From Antedon bifida (Eukaryota; Echinodermata; Crinoidea; Comatulida; Antedonidae), in NCBI GenBank assembly GCA_963402885.1, contig OY727099.1, forward strand, positions 20,355,001 to 20,419,000: a DNA stretch of 64,000 bases, given 5' to 3'. This document shows positions 58,801 to 64,000 of the stretch, in pieces. The notes beneath the pieces are model-generated. The model saw only the letters and a program-made list of their open reading frames with translations. It did no database searches and was not told where the DNA came from. The translations under genes and the position numbers were made by a program. How positions within the stretch are numbered: position 1 is the first letter of the stretch; each line of letters starts with the position of its first letter.

Positions 58801-61800
58801 GAAAATTCGAGCCAAAAGCAACAAGTTTACGTAATTAACAGGTAAATTATTTGGATTACATTTCGTCAAGAAAATCGTCGCGAGCGAAAGTAAACAAAGA
58901 TTTCAAACCAAGAGTACGCATTATGCATATGCTAATTAGGATTGTTTACAACTCGTCACCGTTGAGAAGGTATTTTCACACAGATCGCGAGGAAGTTTTA
59001 TGATTATGCATACAGAGAGTAGCCAAACAAGTTTCATTATGGGATATGTTTTGATCGAAAACTTTGACTGGAAGTCAAAGTTATTTTTTTAACAAAAAAA
59101 CGTCTGTATTTCAGTTATATGATTTTTTTTTCGACAAATTTTTGGTGATAGTTAATAACTATTATGATACTTCAAAATGACCTACCTTTTTTCGAAATCT
59201 GTTATTTTTTATTTTTTTGGAATTAGTCAAAGGGACAATACATCTTTAACTGAAAAAGACACAGTATAAGCAAAGATTGATAATGCCAATTATAACAGTA
59301 TAAAACTTTTCTACAGCATAAATGATTGGATATGTTCATAATAGATTAAACAGAAATTAAAACATTTTTAAAATATTATTTTACGTTTCAGATTACTTGT
59401 ATTGTAGTAGGAGTAATATTGCAGTGTTTGTACATATCAATGGTGATGTGGATATTTGTCGATGTGTTTAACTTGTTCACTAAACTGTATAATATGAAGG
59501 GTAAACACGCGGCAAAGTACCATTTTGCTCTAGCCTGGGGCGTGTCAGGCTTCTTCACATTTTTGTTCTTTGGAACGTACCGCGGATACGAAGATACAGA
59601 AGGGTGAGTCGTTGGTCCTTATCTTCTGGGAAACTTTTGATTTAATTTTACTTTACTTCAACAAAAAGAGATTGGAGGAACCTATGAAAAAACACAGCTT
59701 GTAGTTAATAATATATGCTCCTAAAAAAAACAAAATGCAAAAAAAAAAAGTGTGAACCATATCACAACAGCATCGTCACGAATGTGATATTAGAGAACTT
59801 TTGATTTACGACGATCTGTACGTACGTCAGGTCAATCGATATTCCGTCGGTCGTCGCCTGACCTAGAAACCATCGAAACTGTCATGGTTGAGGGGTGGGG
59901 GAGTGAGGGCAGACGTCCCAATACCCCGCATGCGCACTATGAATTAACATGACGTAGTTAGGTCATGGGTTGTCGGAAATCGAAAGCTCCCTAATGACGA
60001 CACTACTGTATGTTAATTTCCAAATCACTATTAATTTACAGTATAATGCATTTTGTGACATTTATGAATAAATAAATTGCTCTGTAAAGGATAAAAAGAT
60101 CAGGATGATAGTATTATCCTCTTTAGTGTGAAATATATGATTTAAAAAGATTATAATAAGAAGATAGTACTATTAGTTAGGCCTAACTATTTTAACTCGT
60201 TTTTGTTTCAAGGTGCTGGACAGACATGGAAATGGGTGTCATTGCAGCATTTGCAACACCCACTCTCCTTATCTTACTTGTAAGTTAAGAATTGTTTTTT
60301 ATTTCGATCAAAAATCCGCCAAAAGTGTCAATCAGCATTAAATATAAAAATGACGTAACTACTTATAGATCGTGAGCGAACGAAAGCTTCCTAAAGCTAT
60401 GTCTACACTATCAAAGTTTATGTGAGAAAGTGATGTGTCCATTTTTGGACATGATGATGTCATATCACTACTATATTTTGGGGCATATCACTACCATATT
60501 TGGTTAAATCACACTTCTAGTTTGATAGTGTAGACAGAGGAAAAGGAATGTCCATCAGATGTATTGTCTCATTATAGTAAATTAACAACATATAAATTGT
60601 TTCCAATAAAACACATTTCCATTCAATAAAGAATGATTAGGAATATAATTTTACCGTTTGATTGATGATATGAATCAGACATTACTGAGGATTTTAATTT
60701 ATTTGTTTTTATTATCTGCAGACGTCAACAATCATGACATTAGTGTGTCTAACTTGTAAAACTAAACTTCGTGGGAAACGAAAAGAAAATTGCGTAATGC
60801 AATGCAGGTAGGTCTAAGTATCAATTATCGTCATCGTCATCATCGCCATCGTCATCATCGTCATTTCAAAAATATTGAAATAGAAAAATATATTGCTTTT
60901 GAAAATGATAATATGCATGCATATAACCTAAAATTGAAACATTTAGCAGTATAGTCTGCCAATTAACTACTCATGATTTGTATAATTTGTTGCTTGATTG
61001 TTTTTGGTTTCTTGTTGAGAACCATTTTTTGTTTGTTTTTGTCTTGTTGCCACAGCTGGTGGCGCGTTGTGTTTTTGGAAATGAAATAATATTTTAAAAA
61101 AAATCCAAAAAAAATCATCGTCATCGCCATCGTCATCATCATCATCCTTTGTAGTATAGAGCCATAATGTTGTGCTCTATGCTTTCCTGTGTTTTCTATT
61201 GTTAAAGATCAATTCAATACAGCAATTTACTTCTTGGGCTATTCTAACGTGTAAATCAAAAGAAAAAAAAATCCACCTTCAATTGAACTGTTGTCATCTG
61301 GATTGGAGGTCAAATAAGATTTGTATTATTAATGAAGTATACAATTTTTAACGATTTGTTTTTACAGGGGAATTATGATATGCATATCTTTATTTTTACC
61401 GTTGTTTCTGACAATATGGGCTATATCAATACAAGTGTCAGAGGGCGATATTTATCAAATGCTGTTCTTCGGTGGATTCGGTTTACACGGTGTCTTTATT
61501 TCTGGTTATGTTTATTACAACTTCAGATACGTAAGTATGGGGTGCCATTTGGGCACGACACGTTATGTTCGTTTACATGATGCTTGGTTCCCACTAGAGA
61601 TGCAACACAACACTTCACAATTGTTTAATTTTTATATCTTTGTAATTTTATTGTTTACTTATATGTTCAAGTGCAGTATATGGAGAGCCATCTCGATAGT
61701 GCTTTGCACTCATGGCAATCCTCAGGGTGCTGCACCGCTGTCTCGTTGTTATGTATTTTTGTGCCTGAAAATTGAATAAAATAAAATAAATTAAAAAACA

Positions 61801-63401
61801 AAGACTTAACGCAACGTAAGTGATTTGACCAATCACAAGCGATGGATTATTCGAACACTCACTTATAATTGGTCAACTCGCTTGCGTTGCGTCTACGTCA
61901 TTGCGTTGTGTCTACGTCATTGCGTTGTGTCTCTAGTGGGAACCAAGTTTATTGGACGAGTTTTATCAATTTATTATTATCGTATGAATCAACATAACAA
62001 GAAGTATGTTGCGGGTATAAACTAAGTTTGTCAATATACTCATTGTGTTTGCTGTATTGATTATTGGAATAAGTATATTCATTTCATATAAACAAAAAGA
62101 ATTTACCATCGCATGGTAATGCGCGACTTCCTCTCTTTTATTTATATTAATCAAATAAAAAAAACCGCCACGTGAATTCATACTACAATTATATTGTGTG
62201 TATTATTGATTACTACGTACAATTGAGTGGAAAATTCAATTTCAATTTTTCAATTCATTCACATTTATTTAGTTATAATTTAGTTTATAATTACAATTTC
62301 AGTATATAATTAATGGCAAAAATCCTGCATAAAGAAGTTAAAATAAAACATAGAACACGATTAAAGTAAGAAAGATACGACACCTCCTATATACATTTTA
62401 GTGTTGTTCATCAGCATAACGCGATAAAGATGTTTATTTATACATTTATTTTTTGCTTGAACATAGCGTGTTTTAACGCGTAATTAAGAGTCTAATTTGA
62501 GTGTTTTTATTATCTTTACTCATCATAGTATAATTATAGGGCTATCTGATTGAATTTGCAGGTTGAGAGAGCGAGGACATCATCAATGAATGTTCATATG
62601 GTAGAAGATGATCATAAAGAAGATGCCAATGATGATGTTAACGCTGCGGATAATGAAGCTATTATGGTTAGTTTAGGTGTACTCACTTTTACCGGCAAAG
62701 TAGTAGCTTCCTGCCTAGGACCACCTACGCATATTGTATTGTTGATCGTCGCCTGCAGTGGCGTAACGCAGAGACCTGTAACCGTAAGAGGCCTCGGTTC
62801 GCTGGAGGCCTCGGGTTTTCAGCTCCTATAAGCTCCAGTACCCCTGGGTTTAACCAGTGAGCGTTGATAGCTGTTACGCCACTGATTCGCCTGTATCCAG
62901 AATCAACCAAAATTGTCGAGGAATCTAATTGAGAAGACCAAATGTCCCCGCAATGTTGAATGAAGATAATGTTTCTTATGTAAAGCTAATTAAAATAACA
63001 TCAATTAACGAATGGCAATTTATTGAAATAGAGGTTCCAGTTGTTTCTGCTTATGTACATTCTTTTAATACCATCTTTACTGAGAGGGGTCTATCCAGTC
63101 CCAGTGAAGGAACTGATCATTAAGGGCCCAAATGAGAATCTTAATTTATGGTAGAATTGAAAAGCGTAACGTTTGAGATGTGTTTTCGGTACCCATTGAC
63201 CTTGGTGCGCTAATATCTTAATTACTACGGCTAGGTCCTTTATTTAGTATTCGTTGATTTGTCAGAAATTATGTAATTTCAAAGAACTTGATTTAAAGTA
63301 AACGTTATTATCTTATTTCATTACTGCAGAAATCCGCCAGTCTAACGACAGAAGATGGATATGACGAAATTGATAGGGCGATTGAAAACCAATTAACACT
63401 G
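31426..63401 (+). CDS. Giant adhesion GPCR with 26 HYR domains, 3' end beyond the window
   Basis: Forty-four coding exons join with one open frame of 8304 bases, at least 2768 residues; exon coordinates are in the block entries below. Order: short hydrophobic leader, 26 HYR domains (residues about 25-2168), GAIN domain with GPS (2169-2460), seven-helix domain (2461-2709), cytoplasmic tail (2710 onward, cut by the window edge). Adhesion GPCRs sit at the plasma membrane, are usually self-cleaved at the GPS, and signal when the tethered agonist is exposed. HYR is an Ig-like fold used in adhesion and matrix proteins, so cell or matrix sensing is the likely role; ligand and G protein are unknown. 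Another protein-kinase gene lies antisense in the intron after HYR2. All introns are GT-AG except two GC-AG. No close named orthologue is recognised. Confidence 0.92.
32419..33217 (+). CDS. HYR domains 1 and 2 (32419-32646, 32957-33217)
   Basis: Each exon is one HYR domain of 76 and 87 codons, entered and left in phase 1. HYR1 starts VVFTDCPNQITLEIRG and ends ECLFNVVVK. HYR2 starts PPLFVNCDKTINIEI and ends SCDLIINLYWAN with an extra Cys pair (FCNEGSC). The first and last Cys give the usual HYR disulfide. The next intron is 4.1 kb and holds the antisense kinase gene. Confidence 0.9.
33675..35455 (-). CDS. Protein kinase nested antisense in the receptor intron
   Basis: Three coding exons on the minus strand: 35391-35455, 34597-35248 and 33675-34475, giving 505 residues; frames fit at both junctions. 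Start MPGRSWRNPF at 35455; stop followed by AATAAA on the minus strand at 33620-33625. Kinase domain about 240-490: glycine loop GTGSYG (243-248), VAVK with Lys266, a probable helix-C Glu290, catalytic loop HNDLATRN (375-382; Asp377, Asn382), DFG 398-400, APE 433-435, DIYSLG and the late RP motif. Only the HRD Arg is changed, to Asn, so activity is plausible. LATRN is typical of tyrosine kinases. Residues 22-239 contain a hydrophobic stretch (IAIIQIIYGIAILTL) and no domain I recognise. Family and substrate are unknown. Confidence 0.87.
35705..35940. repeat. 39-bp minisatellite, six copies
   Basis: Unit begins ACTGAGGGGGATTGAATAAC and contains AGGGCCGGGCATTA. Thirteen codons per unit keeps a minus-strand frame open (MPGPSQLFNPPQL repeated). 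It lies 5' of the kinase's first coding exon, so it could be an intron, a 5' untranslated exon or upstream DNA. I do not call it coding. Confidence 0.85.
36400..36560 (-). promoter_or_regulatory. Possible promoter and 5' untranslated exon of the antisense kinase gene
   Basis: A good minus-strand splice donor (AGCTCAGTAAGT, complement of about 36404-36415) lies 0.95 kb before the first coding exon. Just upstream is a CG-rich stretch (AAGCGCGCGCGTAAGG near 36508-36523) unlike the AT-rich surroundings. Both fit a non-coding first exon and promoter. This is inference only. Confidence 0.3.
37292..37558 (+). CDS. HYR domain 3, source of the adjacent minisatellite
   Basis: Eighty-nine codons, phase 1-1. 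Starts SEDQPRIHDCPDDVEFLI and ends RYNLCTFTVRIL at the donor GTAAGT (37559). Both disulfide Cys are present. The last 36 bases plus the first 18 intron bases are the founder unit of the long tandem array that follows. The acceptor (TTCAAAAG) is weak, with a short pyrimidine tract, but is fixed by the frame. Confidence 0.85.
37520..39768 (+). repeat. 54/55-bp minisatellite, about 40 copies, made of a coding exon end and its splice donor
   Basis: Each unit reads GTTACAATCTGTGTACGTTT, then ACTGTACGGGTATTAG, then GTATCTATGTCACTTTCC, with small changes. The first two parts match the end of HYR exon 3 and the third matches the start of its intron. Units with GGGG are 55 bp, so the frame shifts and all three plus frames have open stretches (such as FTFTVRVLGIYVTFRYN). 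Blocks of 7-9 units are themselves repeated. It sits in the intron and is not counted as coding. Confidence 0.92.
40181..42431 (+). CDS. HYR domains 4-7 (40181-40429, 40986-41228, 41578-41823, 42186-42431)
   Basis: Four exons of 81-83 codons, all phase 1-1. HYR4 (RYPTQVIEKINPDPEP...) lacks both standard Cys positions and has one Cys in a different place (DGDCNTDD). HYR5 starts WEDPIISECPSNQTTE; HYR6 starts YEPPTMVCADVTVP; HYR7 starts REAPVFAGCPSNLEAV. The typical D-N-S/T turn after the central Trp strand (FDNSGHYSVSW, TDNTDPNPS) is present in 5 and 7. They are diverged from each other, unlike the cassette that follows. Confidence 0.9.
42818..49239 (+). CDS. HYR domains 8-19: three-domain cassette repeated four times
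   Basis: Exons: A 42818-43063, B 43340-43579, C 44381-44629; A 45157-45402, B 46134-46373, C 46493-46741; A 46837-47082, B 47198-47437, C 47584-47832; A 48200-48445, B 48638-48880, C 48991-49239. All are phase 1-1. A types share LFDNSLG or LNDNSLGEIDFWW and DESGNEETC. B types share RLPSAVVTW, ATDNSGLD and TDPFGN. C types share TESPYFT, QDNSGNQPHVVSNYNPGD and CSF. HYR9 lacks the second Cys (ETYTF) and HYR17 the first (SNFPAN). The introns after HYR12 and HYR18 start with GC. High identity within each type points to recent duplication or gene conversion. Confidence 0.92.
43580..44380. other. Receptor intron after HYR9: repeats and low-complexity DNA
   Basis: Holds a GGGGACAC-type repeat (43600-43760), a part of SINE family 1 (about 44131-44225, with AGACTGGTCTCCCAGAAGG) and AT-rich DNA. 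A frame ending SISVNIFKKRWNVY at about 43970 resembles a LINE tail but is too short to claim. No host exon is visible. Confidence 0.45.
49260..49850. repeat. Pyrimidine-only tract with TTTC repeats
   Basis: Almost 600 bases of C and T on the plus strand (CTTTCTTT-type units) in the intron after HYR19. The intron start is duplicated: GTTTTGAATGTCTTATCTTT and what follows occurs at 49243 and again at 49443, the second time with GATAAG in place of the donor GGTAAG. Such tracts can form triplex DNA. Confidence 0.9.
49961..52810 (+). CDS. HYR domains 20-26 (49961-50206, 50401-50646, 50787-51032, 51204-51449, 51552-51797, 52159-52404, 52539-52810)
   Basis: Seven phase-1 exons. HYR20 is a fifth A-type domain (LFDNSLGNIDSWW, DESGNEAIC). 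HYR21-25 are more diverged, with starts such as DELPQFTYCPGD, NENPQFITCAPD, TEKPTFQNCPGN, NESPVFTFCPSN and IAPPVWHNCSDD. HYR23 shares RLPSAVVTW with B types. The last exon carries HYR26 (EEPPYFIDCPVD...CQFYITLL) plus a linker, HTFNYLLTL, and leaves in phase 0, so it marks the end of the array. Confidence 0.9.
51895..52080. repeat. Dispersed repeat shared by two receptor introns
   Basis: Resembles 53335-53500: both have a CAACAACAG start, a purine-rich middle around ATAGGA, TTTGATCT or CTTGATCTGC, and end in CACA or GCACATC. The similarity is partial, so these may be two old copies of one non-autonomous element. Confidence 0.4.
53111..57282 (+). CDS. GAIN domain and GPS cleavage site (8 exons)
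   Basis: Exons 53111-53296, 53735-53782, 54138-54246, 54818-54973, 55301-55391, 55728-55839, 56113-56171 and 57168-57282; residues 2169-2460. The first part is helical and acidic (GAIN-A). The later part is beta-rich. The GPS spans the last two exons with the full framework: CVSW, ERWSEDGC, then ECYCSHTSIFGIL. The four Cys and both Trp match the family. The cleavage triplet is H-T-S (2446-2448), which keeps the His and a Ser nucleophile, so self-cleavage between Thr2447 and Ser2448 is plausible. SIFGILL would then be the start of the tethered agonist. Confidence 0.9.
53902..54105. repeat. 18-bp minisatellite, about eleven copies
   Basis: Unit AAAGTGTGCCACTGTTCC with small changes, ending about 30 bp before the exon at 54138. 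With 18 bp it keeps an open frame, but there is no splice support for coding. Confidence 0.85.
54277..54419. mobile_element. MITE family 1 copy in a GAIN intron
   Basis: Inverted ends TTAAGCTGTTTTTACACTAT and GCGTAGACATAGCTTTA, more diverged than other copies, with the internal palindrome ATATGGACACGATG ... CCATATTTGGGCACATCACA. Confidence 0.8.
56340..56680 (-). mobile_element. tRNA-derived SINE, family 1, longest copy
   Basis: The minus-strand head has A box TGGCCAAGCGG (complement of about 56650-56661). The plus strand then runs back through TGTACACTGGACCTCAAG to GCCTAACTGGGCTGAATTGC. It lies between the two GPS-encoding exons, a 1-kb intron. Confidence 0.65.
57441..57781. mobile_element. 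TTAA-type MITE copy
   Basis: Starts TTAAAGATGTATTGTCTTCC and ends GGGGGACAATACACCTTTAA, with TTAA at both ends and the shared interior (GCCATTTTAGTGTCACTTAA, GTTATCCACTTTGACC). It lies in the intron before the first transmembrane exon. Confidence 0.8.
57835..61530 (+). CDS. Seven-transmembrane domain of the adhesion GPCR (6 exons)
   Basis: Exons 57835-57935 (TM1: TYCTGIASIVSLIVVAIIML), 58347-58464 (TM2: VMANLIISTLLMMLLYVC), 59392-59603 (TM3: ITCIVVGVILQCLYISMVMW; TM4: YHFALAWGVSGFFTFLFFG), 60213-60279 and 60722-60807 (extracellular loop 2 and TM5: GCWTDMEMG, AAFATPTLLILL), 61368-61530 (TM6: GIMICISLFLPLFLTIW; TM7: GGFGLHGVFISGYVYY). The TM3 Cys and the Cys-Trp of loop 2 form the usual class B2 disulfide. 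Phases run 0-2-0-2-0-2-0. Residues 2461-2709. Confidence 0.93.
57985..58260 (-). mobile_element. Possible LINE 3'-end fragment
   Basis: The junction TTGAATTGAATTGATCTCTT followed by TATTTCAGAATAAATATTCC is typical of LINE tails with short GAATT repeats; a plus-oriented counterpart ends at about 45090 (ATTGAAATTGAATTGAATTT). No coding frame is left, so this is tentative. Confidence 0.4.
58688..59250. mobile_element. TTAA-type MITE, long variant
   Basis: Ends CTTAAAGATGTATTGTCCC and GGGACAATACATCTTTAA. At about 560 bp it is longer than the 340-bp copies, with unrelated sequence in the middle (58850-59060). It lies in the intron between TM2 and TM3. Confidence 0.75.
60393..60540. mobile_element. 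MITE family 1 copy
   Basis: Left AAAGCTATGTCTACACTATC and right TTTGATAGTGTAGACAGAG; a 25-bp internal piece (CATATCACTACCATATTTTGG) is duplicated. It lies between loop 2 and TM5 exons. Confidence 0.8.
61578..61950. mobile_element. MITE family 3 copy carrying a nested insertion
   Basis: Outer ends GCTTGGTTCCCACTAGAG and CTCTAGTGGGAACCAAG are inverted. The centre holds the GACCAATCAC palindrome. About 61610-61800 is foreign: it ends in an A-rich tail (AATAAAATAAAATAAATT), like a retrotransposon 3' end, and splits the MITE. It lies after the last transmembrane exon. Confidence 0.7.
62562..63401 (+). CDS. Cytoplasmic tail exons of the adhesion GPCR, incomplete (62562-62666, 63330-63401)
   Basis: Exon 43 starts VERARTSSMNVHMVEDDHKE and is rich in Asp and Asn; exon 44 reads KSASLTTEDGYDEIDRAI and ends at a GTATGT donor at 63402. 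Both are phase 0. The tail has Ser/Thr clusters next to acidic residues, candidate phosphorylation sites. The gene's last exon or exons lie beyond base 64000. Confidence 0.85.
62757..62886. mobile_element. Short non-autonomous DNA element with CAGTGGCGTAAC ends
   Basis: CAGTGGCGTAACGC at the left and GTTACGCCACTG at the right are perfect inverted ends of about 12 bp. Related right-hand ends occur at 40713-40732 (GTCGTTACGCCACTGATA) and near 42580 (ACATTACGCCACTTATG). It has no coding frame. Confidence 0.7.
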
Positions 63402-63491
63402 GTATGTACCACGTGATTTCATTAAGATAATTTCATATTTCTATACAACATTATATACATAAATAACGATAACATTTGCGAAAATGATAAA

Positions 63492-64000
63492 ATATCGCAA
63501 CTGTGACTACTCGAACACTGGACGAATACAAAACCGTACAACTGTGACTACTCGAACACTGCACGAATAAATCGCACAACTGTGACTACTCGAACACTGG
63601 ATGAATACAAAACCGTACAACTGTGACTACTCGAACACTGCACGAATAAAAAATCGCACAACTGTGACTACTCGAACACTGCACGAATAGAAAACCGCAC
63701 AACTGTGACTACTCGAACACTGCACGAATAGAAAACCGTACAACTGTGACTACTCGAACACTGCACGAATAAAAAAACCGTAAAACTGTGACTACTCGAA
63801 CACTGCACGAATAAAAAACCGCACAAATGTGACTACTCGAACACTGGACGAATACAAAACCGTACAACTGTAACTACTCGAACACTACACTGTACGAATA
63901 AAAAATCGCACAACTACTCGAAAACTGCACGAATAAAATATTGTAAAACTGTAACTACTCGAACACTGCTCGAATAAAAAATTGCACGACTGTGACTACT
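63492..64000. repeat. 41-bp minisatellite, about twelve copies, cut by the window edge
   Basis: Unit AACTGTGACTACTCGAACAC followed by TGCACGAATAGAAAACCGCAC, period 41, with single-base changes and indels in the A-run. It lies in the intron after exon 44 and continues past base 64000. Confidence 0.92.

Overview
The window is animal nuclear DNA: AT-rich, with split genes, GT-AG introns and many short dispersed repeats. It most likely comes from an echinoderm, or a close marine invertebrate deuterostome. The evidence is long runs of HYR (hyalin-repeat) domains, the very frequent motif AGGCCTA, and conserved deuterostome-type gene models. A crinoid is possible, but the species cannot be fixed from sequence alone.

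Layout. (1) 1-5747 has no recognisable gene: AT-rich DNA with SINE, MITE and short tandem repeats. (2) 5748-6735, minus strand: a three-exon FAM162 (UPF0389) gene for a small mitochondrial-type membrane protein. (3) 8104-29042, plus strand: a complete 19-coding-exon TGFBRAP1 (Vps3-like CORVET subunit), 861 codons by splicing, head-to-head with FAM162. Its introns are packed with MITEs and tRNA-derived SINEs. (4) 29043-31425: spacer and probable promoter. (5) 31426-63401 and beyond the window edge, plus strand: a giant adhesion GPCR gene with 44 coding exons and at least 2768 residues. It encodes a leader, 26 tandem HYR domains (one exon each, all phase 1-1), a GAIN domain with a GPS site, seven membrane helices and a cytoplasmic tail that continues off the window. 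(6) 33675-35455, minus strand: a complete three-exon protein kinase gene (505 aa) nested antisense in the intron between HYR exons 2 and 3.

The most unusual parts are in the receptor. Twelve HYR exons (42818-49239) are four copies of a three-domain A-B-C cassette, so the ectodomain grew by exon-triplet duplication. Two of the four B-type exons use GC-AG introns. The intron after HYR exon 3 holds about 40 copies of a 54/55-bp minisatellite whose unit is the last 36 bases of that exon plus its splice donor. The antisense kinase has every catalytic signature except that HRD is HND, and an N-terminal half I do not recognise.

At least four MITE families (one at TTAA, one probably at TA), two tRNA-headed SINE families and several minisatellites fill the introns. 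Several insertions are nested and so reveal target sites and relative ages. Splice junctions were read by eye; all four gene models keep an open frame across every junction, the main internal support for them.
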